Origin: an uncultured Pelagibacteraceae bacterium
GTDB lineage: Bacteria > Pseudomonadota > Alphaproteobacteria > Pelagibacterales > Pelagibacteraceae
Direction of reading: 5' to 3'
Assembly: GCA_902525355.1 (NCBI GenBank)
Contig: CABZGO010000003.1
Location: 20,666-84,665 of the forward strand
DNA length: 64,000 nucleotides
Below are positions 32,895 to 42,983 of this stretch, in pieces. The notes beneath the pieces were generated by a model. The model did no database searches, was not told where the DNA came from, and saw only the letters and a program-made list of their open reading frames with translations. A program made the position numbers and the translations under genes. Each line of letters opens with the position of its first letter. The first letter of the stretch is position 1.

Positions 32895-33674
32895 ATGCTT
32901 ACAAAAATAAGTAGGCTTGTTCTTAAAAAAAAACATAAATTAAAAATTGTTTGTTTAACTGCTTATTCAAAAAATATAGCAGAAGTAATTGATAATTACG
33001 CAGATTTAATACTTGTTGGCGACTCTTTAGGGTCAGTTTTATATAACTTTAAAACTACAAGAAAAGTCAATCTTTCAATGATGATTGAACATTCAAAGAG
33101 CGTAAGACAGGGAGTTAAAAAAAGTTTAATGATCGTAGATATGCCTTTCAATACATACAAAAATAAATCGCAAGCACTTAAAAATTCTAGAAAAGTAATG
33201 AAAGAAACAAAATGTGATGGAGTAAAATTAGAGGGAGGAAGAAATATTAATGAAATTGTTAAATACTTACACAAACATAAAATACCTGTGATGGGACACA
33301 TAGGTATCACACCACAATCAGTAAGAGGAAAGTTCAGATACAAAGGTAAATCAGATATTGAAAAAAAAAATTTATTAAAAGACTCAAAATCTTTAGAAGA
33401 CGCAGGTGTATTTGCAATTGTTTTGGAATGTGTTGAAAGAATAACTTCTAAGGAAATTACAGAGTCAATTAAAATTCCCACAATAGGAATTGGTTCATCA
33501 AATTTTTGTGATGGTCAGATTTTAGTTACAGATGATTTATTGGGACTAACAGATACTAAAATAAAATTTGTAAAAAAATATGCTGATTTGAAAAGTAATA
33601 TGAGGAAAGCAGTTAAAAAATTTAAGTTAGATGTTAAGAAGGGATCATATCCATCAATTAAATATTCTTATTAA
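32895..33674 (+). CDS. panB: 3-methyl-2-oxobutanoate hydroxymethyltransferase
   Basis: CLTAYSKNIAEVIDNYADLILVGDSLGSVLY, DGVKLEGG, PVMGHIGITPQS. Confidence 0.93.
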   Translation: MLTKISRLVLKKKHKLKIVCLTAYSKNIAEVIDNYADLILVGDSLGSVLYNFKTTRKVNLSMMIEHSKSVRQGVKKSLMIVDMPFNTYKNKSQALKNSRKVMKETKCDGVKLEGGRNINEIVKYLHKHKIPVMGHIGITPQSVRGKFRYKGKSDIEKKNLLKDSKSLEDAGVFAIVLECVERITSKEITESIKIPTIGIGSSNFCDGQILVTDDLLGLTDTKIKFVKKYADLKSNMRKAVKKFKLDVKKGSYPSIKYSY

Positions 33675-34285
33675 AAATATTTTTTAAACTGTTCGTTAAT
33701 TTTTAAAACTTCTAAGTCTACAAGTCCTCCTATAATAAGTTGTATTGCGAGTATAAGAATAAATGCCATTCCAACATAGACGACCCATAAATGTTTCTGG
33801 ACATAATTAGCTAAATAAGTAGCCATTGCACCAGTAAGCACAACAGATAAAATCAAACCAAAAATCATAAATCCAAAGTTCCCTTTAGAAGCCCCAACAA
33901 CACCAATAACATTATCGAAACTAATTGTAATATCTGCAAAAAGCACTTTATACATACCCTTAGAAAATGATGGTTCTAAAGATTTTTTTGTAGGTGATTT
34001 AGTTTGCTTTTGAACTTGTAAAAGGTCTTTTCTTAAATCGTTAACTATCCAAATCAGCAGCAAACCTCCTAGAATTTTTATAAAATAAAATTTAAATAAA
34101 TATGTTGCAAATACTGCAAATAAAACTTTAAAGACTAAAGCTCCAACTACTCCCCAAAATATAATTTTTTTTCTATTTTTAGGGACAAAATTAGATGCGA
34201 TAAGACCAATTATTATGGCATTATCAGCAGTCAAAATTATATTTATAAATATAATTTGAAGTAAAATAAGGGCTTCTTCAATCAA
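33671..34285 (-). CDS. TerC/YjbE family integral membrane protein
   Basis: IILTADNAIIIGLIASNF..ADITISFDNVIGVVG. Confidence 0.88.
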   Translation of the reverse strand: MIEEALILLQIIFINIILTADNAIIIGLIASNFVPKNRKKIIFWGVVGALVFKVLFAVFATYLFKFYFIKILGGLLLIWIVNDLRKDLLQVQKQTKSPTKKSLEPSFSKGMYKVLFADITISFDNVIGVVGASKGNFGFMIFGLILSVVLTGAMATYLANYVQKHLWVVYVGMAFILILAIQLIIGGLVDLEVLKINEQFKKYF

Positions 34286-34398
34286 GATGACTGTATAATA
34301 GTAGTATTTTCTTATTTTTCAATAAAACATAGAAAATTTTTTATTGATTTAGCAGATAATACATAATCAGATGTATCTTTTAAAAATTAGGAGGTTAA

Positions 34399-35370
34399 AT
34401 GAAAATTTTAAAAACTTTATTTTCAGTATTGTTTTCAGTTTTGTTAATTGCAAATGTAAATGCTGCTGAGAAGTGGGATATGGCCTTAGCTTATGGTGCG
34501 AGTAACTTTCACTCAGCAAATGCTGCAGAATTTGCTAAAAATGTTTCAGAAAAAAGTGGTGGAAAGCTAACAATAGTTACACATCCTGGAGGATCTTTGT
34601 TTAAGGGTGGAGAAATCTTCAGAGCCGTAAGAACTGGTCAAGCTCAAATGGGTGAGAGATTTATGTCAGCACTAGGAAAAGTTGATCCTATTCTTGAGAT
34701 TGATTCACAACCATTCTTAGCAACATCTTATGACGATGCAATGAAACTTTATCAAGCTTCAAAGCCATCTATTATTGAAAGTTTGGATCAAAAAGGATTA
34801 GTATTTTTATACGCTGTTCCATGGCCTGCACAAGGTTTATACAGTAAAAATGAGATTAACAGTGTTGCAGACTTAAATGGACTAAAATTTAGAGCTTATA
34901 ATTCTGCAACAATCAGGATTGCTGAACTTACTGGTATGGCTCCAACAAAAATTGAAGCTGCAGAAATAAGTCAAGCATTTTCTACTGGAGCAGTTGAGAG
35001 TATGATTACTTCGCCAACTACCGGAAAAAATAGTAAAATTTGGGAGAACGGAGTTAAATATTTCTATGATATAGCTGCTTGGTTCCCGAAAAATATGGTA
35101 GTTGCTCATAGAGGATCCTGGAACAAACTAGATGCAGATACTCAAAATCTAATAATGAAAGAAGCAATTGCTGCTGAAGAAAAAGGTTGGATGCTCTCTA
35201 GAGTTGGAAATATTGAGGATAAAAAAGCTTTAGCTGCTGCAGGAATGACAGTAGGCAAAGTAAATGCTGAGTTAGAAAAACATTTCCAAAAAGTTGGAAA
35301 AAAAATGGCAAAGGAATGGAAGAAAAAGGCTGGCAAAACAGGAGCTAGCGTGCTTGCTGCTTACAAATAA
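34399..35370 (+). CDS. dctP: TRAP transporter substrate-binding protein (DctP)
   Basis: Signal peptide; LAYGASNFHSANAAEFAKNVSEKSGGKLTIVTHPGGSLFKGGEI. Confidence 0.9.
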   Translation: MKILKTLFSVLFSVLLIANVNAAEKWDMALAYGASNFHSANAAEFAKNVSEKSGGKLTIVTHPGGSLFKGGEIFRAVRTGQAQMGERFMSALGKVDPILEIDSQPFLATSYDDAMKLYQASKPSIIESLDQKGLVFLYAVPWPAQGLYSKNEINSVADLNGLKFRAYNSATIRIAELTGMAPTKIEAAEISQAFSTGAVESMITSPTTGKNSKIWENGVKYFYDIAAWFPKNMVVAHRGSWNKLDADTQNLIMKEAIAAEEKGWMLSRVGNIEDKKALAAAGMTVGKVNAELEKHFQKVGKKMAKEWKKKAGKTGASVLAAYK

Positions 35371-35383
35371 AATAATTATAATC

Positions 35384-35415
35384 AAAAAGGCCGTTTAAAA
35401 AAAAACGGCCTTTTT
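35384..35415 (+). terminator. Terminator/attenuator hairpin between dctP and dctQ
   Basis: AAAAAGGCCGTTT-AAAAAA-AAACGGCCTTTTT; T-run ends on the base before the dctQ ATG. Confidence 0.88.
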
Positions 35416-35904
35416 ATGTTACAAAAAATTAATAAATCTTTAAATAACCTTTATAATTTCTCAGGATATATCGCTGCGTTTTTTTTAATATTGATAGCAA
35501 TTTTTATTTTAACTGGAATTGCCTCAAGAATGTTTGGTTTTTACATAAGAGGTCTTGCTGAGTATTCTGGTTACTGTATGGCGGCTTCCTCATTTTTTGC
35601 ACTTTCATACACTTTTGTAAATGGAGGCCATATTAGGATCACATTATTTTTAGAAAAAGCCACCGATCTAAGAAAAAAGTTTCTAGAAATTTGGAGTTTA
35701 ATCATTGCATCTATATTTTCAGGATATATGGCATTTTATTTTCTTAAAATGTTAAAGATATCTTATGAGTTTCAAGAAAGAAGTGAAGGTGCCGATGAAA
35801 TTTTAATTTGGATACCTCAATCAAGTGTAGCAATTGGTTCTATGTTATTTTTTATATGTGTGTTTCATCAATTAATTTTAAGAATAGTTAATAAGAATGA
35901 TTGA
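35416..35904 (+). CDS. dctQ: TRAP transporter small permease (DctQ)
   Basis: Four-TM small permease, between dctP and dctM. Confidence 0.85.
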   Translation: MLQKINKSLNNLYNFSGYIAAFFLILIAIFILTGIASRMFGFYIRGLAEYSGYCMAASSFFALSYTFVNGGHIRITLFLEKATDLRKKFLEIWSLIIASIFSGYMAFYFLKMLKISYEFQERSEGADEILIWIPQSSVAIGSMLFFICVFHQLILRIVNKND

Positions 35905-37207
35905 AATTTTATTAGCATTTTTTTTTATTAGTGTTTTACTATTTTTTTTAGGATCTGGGATATGGGTAGCCATCAGTATGGTTGGTGTATCTTCAATAGG
36001 CATGATTTTGTTTACTTCTAGACCAGTAGGAGATGCGATGGCCACAACAATATGGGGAGCTTCATCATCGTGGACACTTACAGCATTACCATTATTTGTG
36101 TGGATGGGTGAAATTCTTTTTAGAACTAAATTATCGGAAAATTTATTTGAGGGATTGGCACCATGGCTTCAGAAGTTACCAGGAGGTTTGATACACGTTA
36201 ATGTTGTTGGTTGTGCCTTGTTTGCCGCTATCTCTGGATCATCTGCTGCAACAGTTGCTACAGTTGGAAAAATGGCAATTCCAGAACTAAGAAAAAGAAA
36301 ATATCCTGAAAAAATTTTACTTGGAAGCTTGGCAGGTTCAGGAACATTAGGTCTTTTAATTCCACCCTCAATAATTTTAATTATTTATGGTGTAACTGTT
36401 CAAGAATCAATTGCAAAACTTTTTATAGCAGGAATAATTCCAGGTATAATGATTGCTCTAATCTTTATGGGCTATGTAATTGTTTGGTCTTTATTAAATA
36501 AAAATAAAATGCCTACTAATTATGAAAATTTTTCATTTTTAAATAAACTAGGTAAATCCAAACAATTAATTCCAGTTATTTTATTAATACTTGGAGTGAT
36601 AGGTTCAATATATACTGGTATAGCAACAGCAACCGAAGCTGCATCTTTAGGTGTTGTTGGAGCTTTAATTCTCTCTTATTTTCAAAAGAGTTTAACTTTA
36701 AAAACATTTAAAGACTCATTGCTTGGAGCAACAAAAACTTCATGTATGATTGCATTTATTTTAGCTGGGGCAACTTTCTTGTCACTTGCTATGGGATTTA
36801 CAGGTTTGCCCAGAAATCTTGCATTGTGGATACAGAATATGGAGTTATCACCGTATGTATTAATATTTGTATTAATGATTTTTTACATAGTTCTAGGGAT
36901 GTTTCTTGATGGAATTTCTGCAGTTGTTCTTACCATGGCAATAATTGAACCAATGATAAGGCAGGCAGGCTTTGATATGATTTGGTTTGGAATATTTTTA
37001 GTTATTGTTGTAGAAATGGCTCAAATTACCCCACCTGTTGGTTTTAATCTATTTGTTCTCCAAGGAATGGCAAACAAAGATATGGGGTTCATAGCAAAAA
37101 GTGCCTTCCCATTATTTTTATTAATGATTTTTGCAGTTCTATTGATTGTATTGTTCCCACAAATTGCTTTATGGATGCCCCAACAAATGATTCAAAATAT
37201 CAATTAG
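35897..37207 (+). CDS. dctM: TRAP transporter large permease (DctM)
   Basis: GSSAATVATVGKMAIPELRKRKYPEKILLGSLAGSGTLGLLIPPSI. Confidence 0.93.
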   Translation: MIEILLAFFFISVLLFFLGSGIWVAISMVGVSSIGMILFTSRPVGDAMATTIWGASSSWTLTALPLFVWMGEILFRTKLSENLFEGLAPWLQKLPGGLIHVNVVGCALFAAISGSSAATVATVGKMAIPELRKRKYPEKILLGSLAGSGTLGLLIPPSIILIIYGVTVQESIAKLFIAGIIPGIMIALIFMGYVIVWSLLNKNKMPTNYENFSFLNKLGKSKQLIPVILLILGVIGSIYTGIATATEAASLGVVGALILSYFQKSLTLKTFKDSLLGATKTSCMIAFILAGATFLSLAMGFTGLPRNLALWIQNMELSPYVLIFVLMIFYIVLGMFLDGISAVVLTMAIIEPMIRQAGFDMIWFGIFLVIVVEMAQITPPVGFNLFVLQGMANKDMGFIAKSAFPLFLLMIFAVLLIVLFPQIALWMPQQMIQNIN

Positions 37208-37683
37208 TATTTTGATTTTTTTGTTCCTTCAATAATTTCTTTTAAGTCTTGATACTCCTCACAATTACAGCTTTTCAAAATTTCCAATCTTTCTTTTGCT
37301 AAATCAATTCTGTTGGTTACAACATATAATTCACCTAAGTATTCATTAATACCAACATGCTTTGGATCAACTTGCAAACCTAACAAATAATATTTTTCTC
37401 CTGCTTCAAAGTCCCCAAGTTTTCTAGTTGTAAAACCTAGGTAGTTTAGTGTATCAGCTTGTAAGGGCTTTTCTTTGTCAAGTTTTAATAAAATTTTTTG
37501 AGCTTTTTCGTATCTTTTTAATGCTTTATCCATTTTATTTTTGGATTCGTATTTCTTAGCTGCTTCAATTATTTTTACAGCATTTTTATAGCTCGGTTTT
37601 TTATCTGATGAACTTGTTCCAGCAGCAAAAGTTTCAGCAGTTAAAAAAAAGAATATAAAAAGAGTAAGTAGTTTTTTAATCAT
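37204..37683 (-). CDS. exported TPR-like protein
   Basis: Signal peptide; LNYLGFTTRKLGDFEAGEKYYLLGLQVDPKHVGINEYLGELYV. Confidence 0.7.
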   Translation of the reverse strand: MIKKLLTLFIFFFLTAETFAAGTSSSDKKPSYKNAVKIIEAAKKYESKNKMDKALKRYEKAQKILLKLDKEKPLQADTLNYLGFTTRKLGDFEAGEKYYLLGLQVDPKHVGINEYLGELYVVTNRIDLAKERLEILKSCNCEEYQDLKEIIEGTKKSKY

Positions 37684-37685
37684 TA

Positions 37686-38459
37686 TTATATAAACTTTTT
37701 CATTTTATTTAGAGGCTTTAACTCTAAATTATTTTTAATCAAGTTTTCTCTTACCTGTTTTGCAGTCGAAAGAGAACTTACATTATCTCCATGTATGCAA
37801 ATTGAATCGATTTCACAAGGTATTTGTTTTCCACTGTGACAATTAAGAGTTTGGTTTTTTACCATATTGAATACATGCTCCTTAGCTCTTTCAGGATCTG
37901 TTATTAGTGCATGATCCTTACTTCTTGACACAAGTGTTCCATCGTCTTCATAATTTCTATCTGCAAAAATTTCACATGCAATTTTCATATCTAATTTTTT
38001 AGCTGCAATTTCCATTTTTGAACCTGTTGGTACTAAATAAATTATATCTTTATCAATACTATAAATAGTTTTTGCCAAAATTGTTGCTAGTTCAAGGTCC
38101 TCACAAGCCATGTTATTCAAGGCTCCATGTGGTTTAATATGAGAAACCTTTTCATCTAATTTAATGGCGATATTTTGCAAAATTTCATATTGATCTATTA
38201 AAAGCTTAGAAATCTCTTCAGCACCAAGATTAATCCGTTTTCTGCCAAAGTTTTCTGGATCATTGAAAGATGGATGTGCGCCAATACTCACATTATTTTG
38301 CTTTGAAATCTCTACAACTTCCCTCATAGTTTCTTCATCTCCAGCGTGGTACCCACAAGCCACATTTGCAGAGTTTACTATTTTGAGTAAATCGGGATCA
38401 TTTTCATTTGAATGATGCTTTGATTTCTCGCCTAAATCACAATTTAAATTAATTTCCAT
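37686..38459 (-). CDS. pxpA: 5-oxoprolinase subunit A (LamB/YcsF)
   Basis: MEINLNCDLGEKSKHHSNENDPDLLKIVNSANVACGYHAGD; start adjusted to Met9 of track ORF. Confidence 0.93.
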   Translation of the reverse strand: MEINLNCDLGEKSKHHSNENDPDLLKIVNSANVACGYHAGDEETMREVVEISKQNNVSIGAHPSFNDPENFGRKRINLGAEEISKLLIDQYEILQNIAIKLDEKVSHIKPHGALNNMACEDLELATILAKTIYSIDKDIIYLVPTGSKMEIAAKKLDMKIACEIFADRNYEDDGTLVSRSKDHALITDPERAKEHVFNMVKNQTLNCHSGKQIPCEIDSICIHGDNVSSLSTAKQVRENLIKNNLELKPLNKMKKFI

Positions 38460-38486
38460 GCTATAAAGCTTAAAGTATAACATGAC

Positions 38487-39161
38487 ATGATTAAAAATAT
38501 ATCAAATCTTGGTGACGCAGCATTGTACTGTGACTTTGGTAGTGAAGTAAATAAACAAATAAACAGAAATGTTATAAATTATTTTAATAATTTAAGAGAT
38601 AGTAATTTTTTAGGTATTACAAATATTACGCCAAGTTATAATAAACTAGTAATTAGTTTCGATTTAAAAATTACAAGTTTTAATAAATTAAAAAAAAAAG
38701 TTGAAAATTTAGAGTTAAAAAAAAATAAAAATCAAAATTATAATCTAATTGAAATTCCAGTTTGTTGCGCAGAGGAATTTGCATTAGATATAAAACGTTT
38801 ACAAAAATTATTAAAAATAAATGAAGCAAAAATTTATGAGACATTCTTTTCAAAAAATTATTATTGTTATATGACAGGTTTTATTGCGGGAATGCCATTC
38901 CTAGGAGATATGGATAAATCTCTTTTTGCAAAGCGTTTAGAAACACCAAGAGTTAAGGTTCCAAAAAATTCCATTGGTATAACAGAGCAATTTTGTAATA
39001 TTTATACTTTTGAAAGTCCAGGTGGTTGGAATATAATTGGCAAAACACCAATTGATATTTTCAATAATAAAAAAAATGTTGAACCAAATCTAATCAATCC
39101 AGGTGATACAATATCATTTTACCCAATCTCTAAGCTAGAGTATGAAAAAAAATATGAATAA
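38487..39161 (+). CDS. pxpB: 5-oxoprolinase subunit B (KipI-like)
   Basis: GFIAGMPFLGDM..TPRVKVPKNSIGI..NIYTFESPGGWNIIGKTP. Confidence 0.9.
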   Translation: MIKNISNLGDAALYCDFGSEVNKQINRNVINYFNNLRDSNFLGITNITPSYNKLVISFDLKITSFNKLKKKVENLELKKNKNQNYNLIEIPVCCAEEFALDIKRLQKLLKINEAKIYETFFSKNYYCYMTGFIAGMPFLGDMDKSLFAKRLETPRVKVPKNSIGITEQFCNIYTFESPGGWNIIGKTPIDIFNNKKNVEPNLINPGDTISFYPISKLEYEKKYE

Positions 39162-40101
39162 AAATTATTTTGAGGTATTGCGACCGGGTATTAATTCTAC
39201 ATTTCAAGATAATGGTAGAAATAATTTTTATCACATAGGCATCCCTTTTAGTGGAGCAATGGATAATAGAAATTTTTTATTAGCAAATACCATTTCAAAC
39301 AATGGAATAAATAATCCAGTCCTAGAATTTGCATATCAAGGTCCAAAATTGAAATACATAGGAGAAAAAATCTCCATTAATGTTACTGGAGATGTTAATT
39401 TTAAAATTATAAGAAAAAATAAAAATTTAGAATTTAGTTGTTACGAAAATATTGTTTTAGAAAATAATGATTGCTTGGATATACTGTCTACCAATCGATC
39501 AGTATATGGTTATTTATCTATTGGAGGTACATTTGAGGTAGACTATTATTTAAATAGTTGTTCTACAAATACTAAGGCTAAAATTGGAGCAAATAAGGGG
39601 GAAAAACTAGAGAAAGGACAAATAATTAAATTAAAAAATATAAAAAAAATCCTGTCAAAAAATAAAATAGAATACCTAAACTCTAAAATTGAAAATATTA
39701 GAATAATAAAAGGACCTCATTTTGATTATTTTTCAAAGGACGCAATAAATTTATTTTTTGGTAGTGAATTTAATGTAACGAAATTAAGTGACCGTATGGG
39801 AATGAGACTTAAAGGACCTAAGATTAGTAATATAAAAAATACAAATATAAAGTCGGAAGGGTTAGTGAAGGGTGTTATCCAAATAACTGCAGATGGGGAT
39901 CCAATAATTATGCTATCAGATCATGGAACCATAGGGGGTTACCCTAAGATTGGAGTTGTAATAAGTGCTGATTATGACAAACTAGTACAAATACCTCCAG
40001 GATCAAAAATTAAATTTAAAGAAATTAATTTAAAAGATGCAGAAACAATTTTTAAGTTGTATGTGATGGAAACTCAAAATTTGATTTCCAATATTAAATG
40101 A
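39142..40101 (+). CDS. pxpC: 5-oxoprolinase subunit C (KipA-like)
   Basis: LRPGINSTFQDNGRNNFYHIGIPFSGAMDNRNFLLAN; SDRMGMRLKGP. Confidence 0.9.
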   Translation: MKKNMNKNYFEVLRPGINSTFQDNGRNNFYHIGIPFSGAMDNRNFLLANTISNNGINNPVLEFAYQGPKLKYIGEKISINVTGDVNFKIIRKNKNLEFSCYENIVLENNDCLDILSTNRSVYGYLSIGGTFEVDYYLNSCSTNTKAKIGANKGEKLEKGQIIKLKNIKKILSKNKIEYLNSKIENIRIIKGPHFDYFSKDAINLFFGSEFNVTKLSDRMGMRLKGPKISNIKNTNIKSEGLVKGVIQITADGDPIIMLSDHGTIGGYPKIGVVISADYDKLVQIPPGSKIKFKEINLKDAETIFKLYVMETQNLISNIK

Positions 40102-40976
40102 ATTTCATTTCAAAGATACCAGGTCCATTATTAATCTTTTTTGGCGCATTTTGTCTTAGTTTTGGTGGGTTGATTGTTAAATCATTTGAAGGATCAACTT
40201 TGTGGCAAATCTTATTTTGGAGACAGGTTTTTTTTATAATCGTTGTAACTATTTTTTTAATTGCAACTTACAAAAGAGAGGTATTTAAAAAAATTTATGT
40301 ATCGGGAATTCCTGGCTTAATCGGTGGAATTATATTGGGTATTGGATTTAGCAGTTATGTTTTTGCTATGTACAATACTACTGTTGCAAATACAAATTTC
40401 ATAATACAAACACAAACAATTTTCTTAGCGATATTTGGATATTTTTTTTTAAAAGAAAAAATTTCAAAAATTACTCTAGCTTCCATTATTTTAGCAATTT
40501 CTGGATTAATTTTAATGCTAGGAAATACTCTATCAAGTGGACAAATGTCTGGAAATATTGTTGCCTTTGTTATGCCAATTACCTTTGCAACTCTAATTTT
40601 AATTGTAAGAAAATATCCTCGTGTGGATATGGTTCCCCTACAATTAGTTGCAGGAATAGTTGCAATGATAATAGGTTTTTTAGCTTCAACAAAAATTTCT
40701 ATATCTTTAAATGATATGTTTTTGGCATTTTTGTCTGGGACATTTCAAATAGGGCTAGGCTTTATTTTAATAACAATTGGAGCAAGAAAAACTCTATCAG
40801 CTATGGTTGGCATTATAATGCTTACAGAGGCAATACTTGGTCCTCTTTGGGCTTGGCTATTTGTAAATGAAAACCCTTCATTCTACGTATTAATAGGAGG
40901 AAGTATTATAATTCTTGCAGTTTTTCTACAATTTGTCTCATCCTTTACTAGAGAAAATAATTATAATCCTCAATAA
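40098..40976 (+). CDS. EamA/DMT family transporter
   Basis: Two EamA repeats, multi-TM. Confidence 0.85.
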   Translation: MNFISKIPGPLLIFFGAFCLSFGGLIVKSFEGSTLWQILFWRQVFFIIVVTIFLIATYKREVFKKIYVSGIPGLIGGIILGIGFSSYVFAMYNTTVANTNFIIQTQTIFLAIFGYFFLKEKISKITLASIILAISGLILMLGNTLSSGQMSGNIVAFVMPITFATLILIVRKYPRVDMVPLQLVAGIVAMIIGFLASTKISISLNDMFLAFLSGTFQIGLGFILITIGARKTLSAMVGIIMLTEAILGPLWAWLFVNENPSFYVLIGGSIIILAVFLQFVSSFTRENNYNPQ

Positions 40977-42214
40977 TGAAATTAGCTATTATTGGCTCTG
41001 GTATATCAGGTCTAAGTGCAGCGTATAGTTTATCTAAAAAATATAAAGTAGATCTATTTGAGAAAGAGGACCATTTTGGAGGTCATTCTCATACTATTGA
41101 TGTTGATATTGGAGATAATATAGTCCCTGTTGATATAGGCTTTATTGTATTTAATAAAAAAACTTATCCAAATTTAATAAATTTTTTTCAAGAAAATGAT
41201 ATTGCTATCGAAAAAAGCAACATGTCATTCTCAGTATCTGTTAGAGATTCAAATATAGAATATTGTGGAAAAGGTCTTTCCGGAATTTTTAGCAATAAAT
41301 CAAACTTGTTAAATATAAAATTTTTGAAGATGTTTTTTACTATAATCAGTTTTTATAAACAAAGTGAAAACCAAGATCCAATTAACAAAAATATTACTTT
41401 AGGCAGCTATTTAGACAATTTAAAATTGTCAGAGTATTTTATCAAATTCCATATTATACCTATGGTATCAGCTATATGGTCAATGCCCCCTTATGAGGCA
41501 AAACAAATGCCATTAAAATTTTTTTTTAAATTTTTTCAAAATCATGGATTATTCAAATTAAAAGATCGACCGCAATGGTTCACAGTTTCCAAAAGAAGTA
41601 GAACATATGTAAATAAAATTCTAAGTAAAATCAGCGGAGAATATTATAAAAATTACAATATTAATAAAATTAAAAGAATTGGATCAGGAGTTCAGGTTTA
41701 TTATGGAGATAAAAATGAATATTTTACTTACGATAAAGTCGTATTGGCCACTCATGCTAATCAAGCTCTCTCTTTAATTGAAAATCCTGAAGAAATAGAA
41801 AATAAGATCTTAAGTAATTTTAAATATAAAACAAATGAGGCTATAGTCCATGAGGATATAAGTTATATGCCAAATAATAAAAGTGCTTGGTGTTCATGGA
41901 ATTCCTCTATCGAGTCCGAGAATAGTGAAAAAAATTCAATTACCTATTGGTTAAACCTATTACAAAATTTGAATATAAATAAAAATATTTTTTTAACATT
42001 AAATCCTTATTTAGAGATACCTGAAGATAAAATAATACGAAAAGTAATATTTACTCACCCTTACTTTGATCAAAATGCAATCAATAGCCAGAAAGATCTT
42101 CACCTGATTCAAAATAAAAATAATATTTTATTTTGTGGAAGCTATTTTGGATATGGATTTCATGAAGATGGTATAAAATCATCAATAGATATGATTAAGT
42201 ATATAAATGCTTAA
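40976..42214 (+). CDS. FAD/NAD-binding amine oxidase-like protein (COG2907)
   Basis: LAIIGSGISGLSAAYSLSKKYKVDLFEKEDHFGGHSHT..CGSYFGYGFHEDGIKSS. Confidence 0.9.
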   Translation: MKLAIIGSGISGLSAAYSLSKKYKVDLFEKEDHFGGHSHTIDVDIGDNIVPVDIGFIVFNKKTYPNLINFFQENDIAIEKSNMSFSVSVRDSNIEYCGKGLSGIFSNKSNLLNIKFLKMFFTIISFYKQSENQDPINKNITLGSYLDNLKLSEYFIKFHIIPMVSAIWSMPPYEAKQMPLKFFFKFFQNHGLFKLKDRPQWFTVSKRSRTYVNKILSKISGEYYKNYNINKIKRIGSGVQVYYGDKNEYFTYDKVVLATHANQALSLIENPEEIENKILSNFKYKTNEAIVHEDISYMPNNKSAWCSWNSSIESENSEKNSITYWLNLLQNLNINKNIFLTLNPYLEIPEDKIIRKVIFTHPYFDQNAINSQKDLHLIQNKNNILFCGSYFGYGFHEDGIKSSIDMIKYINA

Positions 42215-42983
42215 AAACTCTAAAATATATGTAGGAAAAGTAATACACAGACGATTTAAACCTAAAAATCATTATTTTAAATATAGGGTTTTTTCATTAT
42301 TGATAGACTTAGATGATTTAAATGAAATAGATAATAAAATTAAATTATTTTCCTATAATAAATTCAATATCATTAGTTTTTTTGACAAAGACCATGGGGA
42401 TAGAGATGGCACATCTTTAAAAAACTGGGTAAAAAAAAAACTAGAAAATATTGGTATCGATAATAAAGAGGTTAAAATCAAATTATTCTGTTATCCAAGA
42501 ATATTAGGTTACGTATTTAATCCTCTAAGTGTTTTCTTTATATATGATAAATACGATAAGATAATCTCCTTATTTTATGAGGTTAAAAATACATTTGGTG
42601 AACAACACACATACATTTTCAAAGTTGAAGATAATGAAACTTTAAGAAATAGTTGTGTAAAAAAATTTCATGTATCGCCCTTCATAGATATGGATTGTAA
42701 TTACAAATTTAGAGTAAATAAGCCTACAGACAAGATATCAGTTATAATTGACCAATCTGATAATGATGGTAAACTTTTATTCGCATCCCAAGACGGTACC
42801 GCAAAAGAATTTAGTAATAAAAATCTATTCGTTTCCTATATTTTTCACCCCTTGATGACATTTAAAGTTATTGTCGCAATCCACTATGAGGCATTTAAAC
42901 TGTGGTTAAAAGGAATAAAGTTTATTACAAAAAAAATAAACATTAAAAACAATAGTTCGGTAGAAAAAAGTGAATTTGAATAA
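42207..42983 (+). CDS. DUF1365 protein
   Basis: GKVIHRRFKPKNHYFKYRVFSLLIDLDD; YPRILGYVFNPLSVFFIYD. Confidence 0.9.
   Translation: MLKNSKIYVGKVIHRRFKPKNHYFKYRVFSLLIDLDDLNEIDNKIKLFSYNKFNIISFFDKDHGDRDGTSLKNWVKKKLENIGIDNKEVKIKLFCYPRILGYVFNPLSVFFIYDKYDKIISLFYEVKNTFGEQHTYIFKVEDNETLRNSCVKKFHVSPFIDMDCNYKFRVNKPTDKISVIIDQSDNDGKLLFASQDGTAKEFSNKNLFVSYIFHPLMTFKVIVAIHYEAFKLWLKGIKFITKKINIKNNSSVEKSEFE

Noticed and set aside
32996-33481. 161-aa minus-strand ORF antisense to panB
   Set aside because: Shadow ORF of a confident gene, no recognisable motif.
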